From a virus, in IMG/VR virus record IMGVR_UViG_3300020056_000101, positions 1-31,588 of that record: a stretch of DNA of 31,588 nucleotides; one strand, written 5' to 3'. Every line of letters begins with the position of its first letter. Position 1 is the first letter of the stretch. Shown piece by piece: positions 9,013 through 17,806 of this stretch. The notes beneath the pieces were generated by a model. That model saw nothing but the letters and a program-made list of their open reading frames with translations. It ran no database searches and was not told the origin of the DNA. A program made the position numbers and the translations under genes.

Positions 9013-9519
9013 ATGCCATTTAGCGTACAGAACTTTAAGTCAGCGGCTCTCAGTCAAGGAGGGTATCGTCCCTCCTTGTTTGAAGTGCAGGTTACGACTT
9101 TGGGTGAAGAGTTTAATCTACTCTGTATGTCTTCGCAAGTACCTACATTTACGACTGGCATTATTGAAGTACCTTATTTCGGTCGAAAAGTAAAAGTTGC
9201 TGGTGATAGAACATTTGCCGAGTGGACAACTACTGTAATGATCGAAGAAGACTTCAGTCAACGCGCGGTACTCGAAGAGTGGGCCCGTAAGGTAAATGAC
9301 GGTCCATCCAACATCCGTTCTTATGGTTCGCCTGAGGATTACAAAGAAGATGCTACGATCAAGCTTTACGGAAAAACTGGATCAAAGCTTCGTGAATACA
9401 CACTCGTTGGATGCTGGCCCTCAGATGTTGGTACTATCGAACTAGATTGGAATACAAACGATACTATCGGTACTTATACAGTAACGTGGTCATTTGATTA
9501 CTTCAATCCTGGATCTTAA
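9013..9519 (+). CDS. 19: Tail tube protein gp19
   Basis: A 168-residue protein, close to the T4 gp19 length (163), with family features: MPFSVQNFKSA at the start, RPSLFEVQV, VPYFGRKVKVAGDRTF, an acidic EEDFSQRAVLEEW segment and a beta-rich end (YTVTWSFDYF). gp19 stacks as hexameric rings to make the inner tube through which DNA passes. AGGAGA stands six bases before the ATG. It is followed by a strong terminator hairpin, marking the end of the sheath-tube transcription unit. Confidence 0.95.
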   Translation: MPFSVQNFKSAALSQGGYRPSLFEVQVTTLGEEFNLLCMSSQVPTFTTGIIEVPYFGRKVKVAGDRTFAEWTTTVMIEEDFSQRAVLEEWARKVNDGPSNIRSYGSPEDYKEDATIKLYGKTGSKLREYTLVGCWPSDVGTIELDWNTNDTIGTYTVTWSFDYFNPGS

Positions 9520-9540
9520 AGTCCAATTTGAATAACAATA

Positions 9541-9575
9541 GAGGGGATTATAAATAACTATAATCCCCTTTATTT
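9541..9575 (+). terminator. Intrinsic terminator after gp19
   Basis: An 11-bp perfect stem, AGGGGATTATA at 9542-9552 pairing with TATAATCCCCT at 9559-9569, with a 6-base loop AATAAC and a following T-rich tract (TTTATTT). A G-U pair can extend the base. It lies in the 71-base gap between gp19 and gp20 and would end late transcripts from gp18/gp19. Its 5' arm and loop contain an exact late promoter element. Confidence 0.88.
9549..9556 (+). promoter_or_regulatory. T4-type late promoter (TATAAATA) inside the terminator hairpin, before gp20
   Basis: Exact TATAAATA spanning the 5' arm and loop of the terminator hairpin, 34 bases upstream of the gp20 ATG. With T4 late spacing, transcription would begin around 9562, inside the 3' arm, so the new RNA would lack the hairpin. 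CGGAG at 9579-9583 serves as ribosome binding site for gp20. Confidence 0.75.
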
Positions 9576-9590
9576 CATCGGAGATAATGA

Positions 9591-11306
9591 ATGGACCTCT
9601 TTGGATTTGAAATCAATAGGAAGAAAGAGCAGAAAGAGCAAGAAAAGCTCGTCTCTTTTGTCCCTCCCACCAATGAAGACGGCGCGTTAACCGTTGCAGC
9701 AGGTGGTGTCTACGGCACTTACGTAGATCTTGACGGTTCAGTCAGAACAGAAGCAGAATTAGTCAATAAGTATAGAGCTATATCATTCGATCCCACCATC
9801 GATATGGCTATTCAAGAAATTTGTAACGAAGCTATTGTAGAAGATAGTGACGAAGACACTATCTCTATTGTTCTTGACGATATCAAACAACCTGAATCAA
9901 TCAAAAAAACTATCATGGAAGAGTTCGATAATATATTAGGACTCTTGGAATTTAATAAATTAAGTTACGAACTTTTCAGGCGATGGTATGTCGACGGCCG
10001 TCTCTATTATCATGTTCTAGTTGATGAGAAAAAACCAGCAAAAGGTATTCTTGAAGTAAGATATGTAGATCCTCGTAATATCAAAAAAGTACGAGAAATT
10101 AAGAAAGAAAAAGATCCAAAAACTGGTGTTACAATAGAAAAACTCATCAACGAATATTACATGTACAGTCCCTCTGGTTTCCTGAAACGTACAGGGTCAG
10201 TAACTGGTTCGACTATGAATACCTATGGAACATCAGGTTCCGCATCTGCAGAAGGCGTTAAGATAGCGAGAGACGCTATTGTATATTGTACGTCTGGTAA
10301 CCAAAGCCTCGATAACAAACTTATCTTATCATGGTTACATAAAGCTATTCGGCCATTGAATCAATTGCGTTCAATGGAAGATTCGCTGGTTATCTATCGC
10401 ATCTCCCGCGCGCCCGAGCGCAGAATCTTTTATGTAGATGTTGGCGGTTTGCCAAAAGCGAAAGCTGAGCAATACCTAGCCGATATCATGACCAAATTTA
10501 AGAATAAAGTCGTTTATGATTCATCAACTGGTGAAATCAGAGACGACCGTAAATTCATGACTATGTTAGAAGATTTCTGGTTACCACGGCGAGAAGGTGG
10601 TAAGGGAACAGAAATTACTACATTGCCTGGAGGTCAAAACTTAGGAGAAATTGAAGATGTTGTTTATTTCCAAAATAATCTATATCGCTCTCTTAACGTT
10701 CCTATCACCCGTTTACAACCCGAAACTACATACACTCTTGGTCGCGCTACTGAAATATCTCGAGACGAAGTAAAATTCAGTAAGTTTATTCTTCGATTAA
10801 GGAATAAGTTTTCTGAATTATTCTTAAAGCTTCTCGAAAGACAATTGATTTTAAAGCAGATTTGTACCGTCGAAGATTGGAAAGAGTGGAAAGATCAAAT
10901 TCAGTTTGATTTTGCTGTCGATAATTATTTCGAAGAACTAAAATCAATGGAAATGAACCGCGATCGTGCAGGTTTATTAAGAGAAATGGAAGAGTGGGTT
11001 GGTAAATATTATTCACATGAATACGTACGACGATATGTATTACAGCAATCTGAAGAAGAAATTGCTGAAATTGATAAGCAAATCAAGACTGAAATGACTG
11101 ATCCACGATATGCTGACGAAGAAGAAGCTGCAGCTGAAGAAGATAATATGAGAGGTCCATCAGAAGAATCTCCTGTACCTCAGCAATCGTATAAGTTAAT
11201 ACCGGATGACTCGAAGAAAGAGCAAAATGATTATGATGATGCCATAAAAATATCACAAATGGAATTAATTGAAAGTATGACGAGATTTATCGATGAAGCG
11301 GTATAG
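9591..11306 (+). CDS. 20: Portal vertex protein gp20
   Basis: A 571-residue portal protein (T4 gp20: 524). Family segments include [41 protein letters not shown], and the strongly conserved [19 protein letters not shown] (residues ~260-278) followed by [17 protein letters not shown]. The dodecameric portal starts head assembly, is the DNA channel for gp17 and later binds the neck. The C-terminal ~70 residues are highly acidic ([12 protein letters not shown]) and end in a helical segment. In T4 the next genes are 67, 68, 21, 22, 23; here a collagen-like fibre gene follows after two bases, so the head-core and capsid genes are outside this window. Confidence 0.96.
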   Translation: MDLFGFEINRKKEQKEQEKLVSFVPPTNEDGALTVAAGGVYGTYVDLDGSVRTEAELVNKYRAISFDPTIDMAIQEICNEAIVEDSDEDTISIVLDDIKQPESIKKTIMEEFDNILGLLEFNKLSYELFRRWYVDGRLYYHVLVDEKKPAKGILEVRYVDPRNIKKVREIKKEKDPKTGVTIEKLINEYYMYSPSGFLKRTGSVTGSTMNTYGTSGSASAEGVKIARDAIVYCTSGNQSLDNKLILSWLHKAIRPLNQLRSMEDSLVIYRISRAPERRIFYVDVGGLPKAKAEQYLADIMTKFKNKVVYDSSTGEIRDDRKFMTMLEDFWLPRREGGKGTEITTLPGGQNLGEIEDVVYFQNNLYRSLNVPITRLQPETTYTLGRATEISRDEVKFSKFILRLRNKFSELFLKLLERQLILKQICTVEDWKEWKDQIQFDFAVDNYFEELKSMEMNRDRAGLLREMEEWVGKYYSHEYVRRYVLQQSEEEIAEIDKQIKTEMTDPRYADEEEAAAEEDNMRGPSEESPVPQQSYKLIPDDSKKEQNDYDDAIKISQMELIESMTRFIDEAV

Positions 11307-11308
11307 AA

Positions 11309-12472
11309 ATGGACGAATTCAATGACATTATAAACAAAGCCTTTTCGGTAAGTTTATATAAAAAATTAGACAAAAGGACTGATGAGAAACTTGATAGTCT
11401 AAAAGAAAATATCAAGACACTCAAAAGTTTTACTGGCCCGATCGGACCAGCAGGTCCAGCAGGTCCACAGGGTCCAGAAGGCCCACCGGGGATTATAGGT
11501 GAAGAAGGTCCAAGAGGTTTCAAGGGTGATACAGGTCCTCAGGGTCCAGAAGGACCGGCAGGTCCTCAAGGACCGCAAGGAGAAAAAGGAGATCCGGGCG
11601 GACCAGTCGGTCCACAAGGCCTTCAAGGAGATATTGGACCAAGAGGTCCGCAAGGTGTACCGGGACCACCAGGATTAAAAGGTGATAGAGGACCAACTGG
11701 TCTAAAAGGAAATAAAGGTCCAAAAGGTTTACGCGGTCTTAGAGGTTTAGAAGGTCCACAAGGTATACCAGGACCAATTGGTCCAGAAGGAAAAATTGGA
11801 CCAAGAGGAGAAACAGGACCTCAAGGATTACAAGGACCAAAAGGTGATATTGGTCCTCAAGGTTTAACAGGTAAAATAGGTCCAAAAGGACCAAAAGGTG
11901 CTAAGGGCGCCAAAGGCCCAAAAGGTGATACAGGTCCTCAGGGTCCAGCGGGTAAAGATGCACCTGATTATAAAATTCAAATTGAAGACGCATTAGACGA
12001 ATTCAATAAGAAAATTCAGACAGTTCAAAAAGGCTTTGATAAAAAAGCCAGTGAGATGTTTAATAGATTTGGACTGGTTGGCGCGACAGGTAGTGGTGAA
12101 GTAAAACTAAGAAGATTGGACGATGTCGAATTCGATACGCTCAATCCACCGTTAGACGGCACTCTACTTACATATGATGCGGTACAGAAAAAATTTGTAT
12201 TTGATACGTTTGTAGGTGTTGCATCTGCATCTGGTGTAAATTTACAAGTAACTACACTCGATGATTTTCAAACATTTACACGCGCTTTATCTGGAACAAG
12301 TTTTACAGTAGATCTAGAAGTCGAAAATCTTATAAATATTGTAGAATATTTTATTGTAAGAGATAGTGACAATGTTAGAGTATATCCAGTAATTGATAGA
12401 ACGATAACTGAGATAAATATAGAATCAAACCTAGATCTAACAGGAACAACACTAACTATAATTCACTACTAA
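11309..12472 (+). CDS. Collagen-like fibre protein
   Basis: A 387-residue protein. Residues 1-42 are charged and helical, probably a trimerising or attachment head. Residues 43-217 are an almost unbroken collagen repeat: 18 G-X-Y triplets, one extra residue at GGPV, then 39 further triplets, rich in GPQ, GPK, GPA and GLK. A helical, possibly coiled-coil stretch follows (about 222-252), then [23 protein letters not shown], a short fibre module, and a beta-rich C-terminal knob from about 300. Phage collagen repeats form trimeric rods in tail fibres or head/neck fibres. The lysine-rich Y positions could be hydroxylation targets. It is two bases from gp20. Which virion part carries it cannot be told from the sequence. 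Confidence 0.88.
   Translation: MDEFNDIINKAFSVSLYKKLDKRTDEKLDSLKENIKTLKSFTGPIGPAGPAGPQGPEGPPGIIGEEGPRGFKGDTGPQGPEGPAGPQGPQGEKGDPGGPVGPQGLQGDIGPRGPQGVPGPPGLKGDRGPTGLKGNKGPKGLRGLRGLEGPQGIPGPIGPEGKIGPRGETGPQGLQGPKGDIGPQGLTGKIGPKGPKGAKGAKGPKGDTGPQGPAGKDAPDYKIQIEDALDEFNKKIQTVQKGFDKKASEMFNRFGLVGATGSGEVKLRRLDDVEFDTLNPPLDGTLLTYDAVQKKFVFDTFVGVASASGVNLQVTTLDDFQTFTRALSGTSFTVDLEVENLINIVEYFIVRDSDNVRVYPVIDRTITEINIESNLDLTGTTLTIIHY
11435..11959 (+). repeat. Collagen G-X-Y coding repeat
   Basis: The DNA encodes 57 G-X-Y triplets with a single one-residue interruption, visible as a 9-base rhythm rich in GGTCC and GGACC. The repeat is conserved at the protein level with mixed glycine codons, so it does not look like a recent slippage expansion. 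Confidence 0.9.
12331..12338 (+). promoter_or_regulatory. Weak candidate late promoter (TATAAATA) inside the collagen-like gene
   Basis: An exact TATAAATA about 147 bases upstream of the coiled-coil fibre start, but inside coding sequence. In AT-rich coding DNA such matches arise by chance, and two others inside fibre genes have no obvious purpose, so this is listed only as a possibility. Confidence 0.2.
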
Positions 12473-12484
12473 AGGAAATAGAAG

Positions 12485-13627
12485 ATGGCATCAAAAGAAT
12501 ACTATCATGATATTGATCTAGTAAAAGTAGGTCAACTAGTCAATGCCCGTATCCAAAATGTCACCACCACAGAAAGAACTACTTTAGGTGGAGGTCTTGG
12601 TAGCGGCAACGTAGGTTTACAAGTATTTGATACTACTGTTGCAGCGCCATTTATTTGGGATGGTAGCGCGTGGGTAAGAGATGCGCTTACTGTTTCTGGT
12701 GACGTTGTATACAAAGGCGTTATTAACCCATCAAATGCTGGTACAGTTAACAAAGAAGCTGGTTTTCAATATGTAGTTGATACAGCCGGTACTTTGACAG
12801 CAGGTGGTGTCACATTCTCACCATCAGGCGTTGTTGAAGTTGGAGATATTGTACTCTTTACTTCTGCTACTGACGCATCTGTAATTCAACGAAATGTTGA
12901 AGGCGCAACAGATGCAGTCGCTGGTATTATTGAGCTAGCTACGCAAAGCGAAGTTAATACTGGTACAGATACTACTAGAGCAATTACTCCTGCTACATTG
13001 GCTGGTTCTACTCTAGCTAGTAACGTTAGCACTAATCAGTCTAACATCTCTACACTGCAAACAGATGTCACAAATCTGCAGACGTATGCTGCTAATAACG
13101 CCGGTGATATTGCGACTCTTCAGACAGATGTAACTAATCTACAAACCTACGCTGCCAATAATGCTGGTGATATTGCAACTCTGCAAACGCAGATGACTGC
13201 AATACAAACTTATGCTGCTAATAATGCCAGTGATATTGCTACACTACAAACTAGCGTAACTAACCTACAGACATATGCTGCTAATAATGCTGGCGACATC
13301 GCTACATTACAGACGCAGATGACTGCAGTACAAACTTACGCAGCTAATAATGCTTCTGACATTGCAACATTGCAATCACAAGTATCATCGCTTTCTAGTT
13401 CAGCGGTAAAAGTGTATAGCAACGCTAACGTTTCGATTAGTCAGGGTTCGGCGACGACAATTACTCACAACCTCGATCTCTCTGATCCTAACTTCTTTAC
13501 GATTAGAGTTGCAGATACAAATGGATCGTCTATTAGTGTGGATGTCGATGCAGTTACTTCGAACACCATTACACTAACCTCACTTGTCCAGTTGGCGGGA
13601 GTAAAAGTCTTTATCGTCGGTGCATAA
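12485..13627 (+). CDS. Trimeric coiled-coil tail fibre protein
   Basis: A 380-residue fibre. Residues 1-~145 form an N-terminal beta-rich attachment part. Residues 147-172 (GIIELATQSEVNTGTDTTRA and following ITPATL) match the phage tail fibre repeat family also found in many enteric phage fibres. From residue 190 to 294 there are five near-identical 21-residue repeats (TLQTDVTNLQTYAANNAGDI type), each three heptads, followed by a partial sixth: a parallel trimeric coiled coil. The last ~75 residues are a small beta knob ending LAGVKVFIVGA. The coiled coil resembles fibritin in style, so a neck whisker is an alternative, but the fibre repeat favours a tail or side fibre. AAGGAAAT precedes the ATG. 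Confidence 0.88.
   Translation: MASKEYYHDIDLVKVGQLVNARIQNVTTTERTTLGGGLGSGNVGLQVFDTTVAAPFIWDGSAWVRDALTVSGDVVYKGVINPSNAGTVNKEAGFQYVVDTAGTLTAGGVTFSPSGVVEVGDIVLFTSATDASVIQRNVEGATDAVAGIIELATQSEVNTGTDTTRAITPATLAGSTLASNVSTNQSNISTLQTDVTNLQTYAANNAGDIATLQTDVTNLQTYAANNAGDIATLQTQMTAIQTYAANNASDIATLQTSVTNLQTYAANNAGDIATLQTQMTAVQTYAANNASDIATLQSQVSSLSSSAVKVYSNANVSISQGSATTITHNLDLSDPNFFTIRVADTNGSSISVDVDAVTSNTITLTSLVQLAGVKVFIVGA
13052..13366 (+). repeat. Five 63-bp heptad-coding repeats
   Basis: Five consecutive 63-base units encode 21-residue triple-heptad repeats at residues 190-294 of the coiled-coil fibre. Protein copies differ only at a few positions (DVTN, QMTA or SVTN; AGD or ASD), while many third codon positions differ between copies. 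Units 3 and 5 are most alike (QMTA.. and NNASD), suggesting a two-unit duplication step. Confidence 0.88.
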
Positions 13628-13649
13628 TAACTCATAATTTGGATTTATT

Positions 13650-15770
13650 ATGTCAGACAAATTATTTACTGGGTTACAGCTACCGCATTTAGCTAATAGT
13701 CAAGCTCGAGCCTCAGATGATGGTTTTCTGAGGCTTTATTTTAAAAATGATGATCTTTATGCAGTAAATACATCCGGTGGGGATAATCGCCTCACCGGTG
13801 ATTTTCTTGATGTCGGTCTAATAGACTCATCAAATGTTTCATCAAATGTAGTTTCGTCTGTTAGTTCTCTCAGATTTGGCACAGATGGCGGCTTTACAGT
13901 CGAAGATCTGGGTTCAGGTCAAGTCAAAGTTAGTCTAAACTCTACCTTTAAATATTGGTCAGTCGCGGGCCAAAACACTGTTATTGCCGAAGGCCTTGAC
14001 ACTGTTGAACTCGTTGCTGGCGAAAATATTATTATTACTACCAACGCATCAGCAAAAAGCGTTGAGTTTAGTACATCAAATACCCTCGCTGAAATTGTTA
14101 TATCAGAAACGTCTCCCGCGGGCGCCAGTGTGGGCGATTTGTGGTTTGATCCAAGCAATCTAAAAACCTACATATACTATGATGATAGTTCATCAACACA
14201 GTGGGTTGAGATAGGTGGATCGACCGTTGTCAGTACAACAGGCTCTATCAGCGATGCGAATCTGATATACGATGGTGTGATATCAGAGCATCTCATACCA
14301 GATACAGATGTGACATATGATTTAGGTTCTGCTAATAATAGATTTAGAGATTTGTATTTGTCGGGTAATACAATTTATCTTGGCGATACAACTTTTTCAA
14401 CAGATAAAATACTCGACTTCGATTTAGCTATCGATCCAGAAGTTTTTAGAATCAACGTAGATTTCCCGCTAGCTGGTCATGGTTATTCTCCAAATAATTG
14501 GAAATGGACGTGGGATGCAGGTCGAGTTGCATACACACGATTGGCGATAAGAGGTATTGATCAAGCGAGTGTTCCTCTCTATGCCACTGGGGAATATACT
14601 GTGTTCAATTTTGCTGCGCATGAAATGACTGGCAATATGACACAGACTCATAAAATATATTTAAAGTGGATTGAAGGTGCTGGTTTAGATAACGTACCAA
14701 CTTGGTCGACCTCGACACTCAATGTGACTGGTATATCTCATCCTCAAATCAGAGACGGAGCAACAACAGAAGTACAAAGACTATTCATCGATATTCCTGA
14801 TGTAATAACTCCTCCCACTCTCGTAGCTCCCAATGTAGAATACGATGTATCAGTTTTAAATATCGGAGCCTTTACTTTTTCAAACACGGCGATGGGTGAT
14901 AATCCTACACTCGGTCCTGTGTATCGAGGCGGTACATATACATTCAATCTCGACGTCAGCGGTCACCCATTCTATCTGACAACTGATAACGGCAATAACT
15001 TTTCTTCAGGTACCTATTACGGTGAATATACTGATGGTGTCACTGGCTCTCGAAATCAAACTGGTACACTCGTTCTAAACGTAGCTAATGACGCACCTAA
15101 TACTATATTCTATCAGTGTGGTGTACACTCGAGTATGAGAGGAGAAATTGAAGTCAGAGATCTCGAAGTTGAAACGTGGCCTAATGGCAATTATAAACTA
15201 TATTTCCAACACGATCAAGAAGGACATTCTACACCTGTAGAAATTAAACCAAAACCAACGATTAATGACATCGATAATGTTTGTTTGATATATGACGGTG
15301 CTCACTCTAAATTTAAAGTAAAGGATATGGGCGAATACGTAGACGATACTGTTCAGTTTCAGTCTAAAATTGAAGATATCGTAACAACGCAGACAGTGAA
15401 TAATGTGACTGCTAATCAGGTGAGTACACAAATCAGAGACGAAATCGAGTATGTAATTAACTCTCACACAACAGGCATTCTCGATATCCTGACTGGTACG
15501 AAGAGATGGTACGCACCTTACAATATTACTATTACAGAAATTACTGCAAATTTGGGTGTAGCGGCAGATGATATAGTAACCGCAGTAATTAATTCAGGAG
15601 GTTCAACTCTACAAACTATAAATATAACCGCAGGACAACAATCTACGTCTTTAACTGGCCTCAGTTTATCAGTATTAAATGGTGGGTATTTAACTATTGA
15701 TGTGACAGCAGTTGGTACAACAAATAAAGGCGAAGATTTGTATATACAAATAAAATATAGGAGAACATGA
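13650..15770 (+). CDS. Multidomain tail fibre protein with cupredoxin-like insert (cassette A, gene 1)
   Basis: A 706-residue modular fibre. In order: an N-terminal part starting KLFTGLQLPHLANSQARASD; a DLWFD..YIYYDDSSSTQWVE module near 155-185; a fibre element GSANNRFRDLYLSGNTIYLG at 226-245; a beta region; a cupredoxin-like domain at about 425-505 with possible copper ligands H439, C490, H493 and M496 (YQCGVHSSMRG); and a C-terminal beta domain from about 605 containing TGTKRWYAPYN at 615 and ending KGEDLYIQIKYRRT. The C-terminal domain recurs in the fibre at 19507-20550. A 7-base AT inverted repeat overlaps the start codon (13624-13630 with 13645-13651), and the ribosome binding site is weak (TTGGA). 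It overlaps the next gene at its stop codon. Fibre identity is firm; the receptor is unknown. Confidence 0.85.
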   Translation: MSDKLFTGLQLPHLANSQARASDDGFLRLYFKNDDLYAVNTSGGDNRLTGDFLDVGLIDSSNVSSNVVSSVSSLRFGTDGGFTVEDLGSGQVKVSLNSTFKYWSVAGQNTVIAEGLDTVELVAGENIIITTNASAKSVEFSTSNTLAEIVISETSPAGASVGDLWFDPSNLKTYIYYDDSSSTQWVEIGGSTVVSTTGSISDANLIYDGVISEHLIPDTDVTYDLGSANNRFRDLYLSGNTIYLGDTTFSTDKILDFDLAIDPEVFRINVDFPLAGHGYSPNNWKWTWDAGRVAYTRLAIRGIDQASVPLYATGEYTVFNFAAHEMTGNMTQTHKIYLKWIEGAGLDNVPTWSTSTLNVTGISHPQIRDGATTEVQRLFIDIPDVITPPTLVAPNVEYDVSVLNIGAFTFSNTAMGDNPTLGPVYRGGTYTFNLDVSGHPFYLTTDNGNNFSSGTYYGEYTDGVTGSRNQTGTLVLNVANDAPNTIFYQCGVHSSMRGEIEVRDLEVETWPNGNYKLYFQHDQEGHSTPVEIKPKPTINDIDNVCLIYDGAHSKFKVKDMGEYVDDTVQFQSKIEDIVTTQTVNNVTANQVSTQIRDEIEYVINSHTTGILDILTGTKRWYAPYNITITEITANLGVAADDIVTAVINSGGSTLQTINITAGQQSTSLTGLSLSVLNGGYLTIDVTAVGTTNKGEDLYIQIKYRRT

Positions 15771-16006
15771 TGGAGTTTATTATCGAAGAAAATTTAGATA
15801 ATCCATCTGAACAAGAAAAATACTTTGCTACGCTCGAAGATGGCGAAGCCAAAATATATCGTATTAGTCTTGAAGATTCTTCTCATACACTTTTAATGGT
15901 ACAACCATGGTATCCAGCGACAAATGGAACTCGAGTGCCATGGGATGATTTAAATCAAGTGGTCAATTGGTATCAAGAGATCACTACCGGAGAGCAAAAT
16001 GCCTAA
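15767..16006 (+). CDS. 79-aa acidic protein, paralogue 1 (cassette A, gene 2)
   Basis: A small acidic protein with no family I can name. Its paralogue lies at 20556-20795, also 79 residues and in the same gene context. Both share ATL[ED]DG near residues 21-33 and a C-terminal signature Q-P-W ... N-G ... W-x-D-[LI]-N-[QE]-V-V-x-W-[YF]-Q. The start is ambiguous: ATG at 15767 (overlapping the upstream TGA as ATGA) or ATG at 15770, which has better spacing from AGGAGA at 15759-15764. It overlaps the next gene by 8 bases. Location between a fibre and a propeller-like protein suggests an assembly chaperone, a connector or a small decoration; this is inference only. Confidence 0.85.
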   Translation: MMEFIIEENLDNPSEQEKYFATLEDGEAKIYRISLEDSSHTLLMVQPWYPATNGTRVPWDDLNQVVNWYQEITTGEQNA

Positions 16007-17804
16007 GATTAAAGATCCACATCGCAATATAATTGCTGTCCTAGAAGATCCACGACCTGGCAGAAATCAAATATATTTTTATGGAGATGCTCATGATAAA
16101 ACAACTCTATCTCCTATTTTTAATAAGCACGCAAAATTTGGTACAGGTTTTCAGCCAATAACAAGGCATGGTTATTCTACGTGGGGAGGAATTAATGCTG
16201 GCGGTATGCATGGCGGTGTACTTGCAACATCAAAAGAATGTGTAACAATGAATGGCACTACCACTACTGGTAATAGTGTTCAATGTAATATTATGCCTGG
16301 ACCAATTATGTCAATGGATCCGGATCGACCATACAGACCTGCGATGTGGACAACTGAAAATGGTATTACTAGCTTAATACTGAGTTCTACGAGTGGTGCT
16401 TCATATTCACGTGAACACAAATATTGGTCTAATATTAGTGTTGATGCAGAAATCAGCGAAGTTTCTATCACTGGCGGATTTTCCTATAGCAACGGGCCCG
16501 GAGGATATACTGAAATAAATCATCCAGGTGAAGTTTTATATAAAATGCCTGGAACCAATTATTATTCAGGAGTTTATCATAGAGATGGAGGTGCACAAAG
16601 AGGTAATGTGAGAGGAAATTTCCATCGGGTTGGTTTAATGAGAGCAGGTCCATTTCCACAATGGACATCAACTGATATTGGTTCTCGCCGAGATTATAAC
16701 TTCTTTCAGTTTATTGGACCATCTGATATAGATGATAGACCAATTTGGTTACTCACTGATTATCGCTATGACCGTCTGCATTATATATTAAGACATAATG
16801 TAGATCTTAATACAGAAACAGTATTACATACTTTTAATACTATACCTTCTGCTTCTGGTAATAATTATGGCGGTGAACGATCTATGTCGACTGGCTTAGA
16901 TCAGCAACATAAAGCGTCATCAAAGGTATTCGATGATGTTTTAAGTGCAGGTAATAAAGCTTGGTATACACCGTATTTTGATACAAGCAATAATTATTTT
17001 CCATTCTATTTCCAATGGGAAAAATCTACAGATACATTTGTAAGGAATGAAGATGTAACAGTTAGCGGAGATTTAAGTTCTACATATCTCAACGACGGTT
17101 TAGGTATTCAAGGCGGCGACGGCTGTTTTAATTCTATGCTGTATAATGAAGTTCATTCATATGGTGGAAACAAATATATTACCCTATTCCCTCTCGAAGG
17201 ATCATATGCAGCTCATGACTCTGTACCCGGAGGCCGCACATTTGTAACATACTCGATTGATGCGGCTAATCCAAAAGCATTAACACATCATAGCCATGAA
17301 ATTGCAACACATACAATTAGAAATATTATATGGTTAAACGATTCGCGAACTCTTTTGGGTGTTTTCCACTATTCTAATTTTGCTATCTACAATTTTGATG
17401 CTGTAAATGGTTGGACAGAATCCGGCCGCATACCATATGGGCTAGGTAGTGTAGGCAGAGATTCTACAGATAGAATTTTTGCTTTTGTTAATGAAGGAGA
17501 TTCATACGGAACAATTCACCAAATAACTCCGACTGTTCCGATTAATGTGACAATTACACCTGCACAAGCTTCTTATAATTATACCGGATCAAATATTAAT
17601 TCAACTATTGCAGTTAGTGCATTTGGTATAGATGGTAATAGAATCGCTACAACAGTAAATCTATCGATTAATGGTTCTACTCTTACATTTAGTGGAGGAG
17701 CTACTACTACATCTATCACTACATCATCGAGCGCTGATACCAATGTTGATATCGTAGTTACTGGAGCTGGACTTTCTGATATCCTAGCAAACATTGATGT
17801 GTAA
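15999..17804 (+). CDS. Propeller-like fibre/adhesin protein, paralogue 1 (cassette A, gene 3)
   Basis: A 601-residue protein paralogous to the one at 20805-22652. The N-terminal part contains AHDKTTLSPIF (residues 31-41). Residues ~235-515 show repeated blade-like units of roughly 45-60 residues, such as YTPYFDTSNNYFPFYFQWEK, RTFVTYSIDAANPKAL, RTLLGVFHYSNFAIYNFD and GSVGRDSTDRIFAFV, alternating W/Y/F-rich strands as in beta-propellers. Residues ~513-601 look like an Ig-like fold (VTITPAQASYNYTGSNINST, then SGGATTTSITTSSSADTNV). No catalytic motif is evident. I infer a receptor-binding or decoration role from the fold style and fibre neighbours; no named family is recognised. GGAG stands nine bases upstream, and 8 bases overlap the 79-aa gene. 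Confidence 0.82.
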   Translation: MPKIKDPHRNIIAVLEDPRPGRNQIYFYGDAHDKTTLSPIFNKHAKFGTGFQPITRHGYSTWGGINAGGMHGGVLATSKECVTMNGTTTTGNSVQCNIMPGPIMSMDPDRPYRPAMWTTENGITSLILSSTSGASYSREHKYWSNISVDAEISEVSITGGFSYSNGPGGYTEINHPGEVLYKMPGTNYYSGVYHRDGGAQRGNVRGNFHRVGLMRAGPFPQWTSTDIGSRRDYNFFQFIGPSDIDDRPIWLLTDYRYDRLHYILRHNVDLNTETVLHTFNTIPSASGNNYGGERSMSTGLDQQHKASSKVFDDVLSAGNKAWYTPYFDTSNNYFPFYFQWEKSTDTFVRNEDVTVSGDLSSTYLNDGLGIQGGDGCFNSMLYNEVHSYGGNKYITLFPLEGSYAAHDSVPGGRTFVTYSIDAANPKALTHHSHEIATHTIRNIIWLNDSRTLLGVFHYSNFAIYNFDAVNGWTESGRIPYGLGSVGRDSTDRIFAFVNEGDSYGTIHQITPTVPINVTITPAQASYNYTGSNINSTIAVSAFGIDGNRIATTVNLSINGSTLTFSGGATTTSITTSSSADTNVDIVVTGAGLSDILANIDV

Positions 17805-17806
17805 AT

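Noticed and set aside
15617-15624. TATAAATA inside the first cassette fibre gene, ~143 bases before the 79-aa gene
   Set aside because: It lies in coding sequence of a conserved C-terminal domain; such matches are expected by chance in AT-rich DNA.
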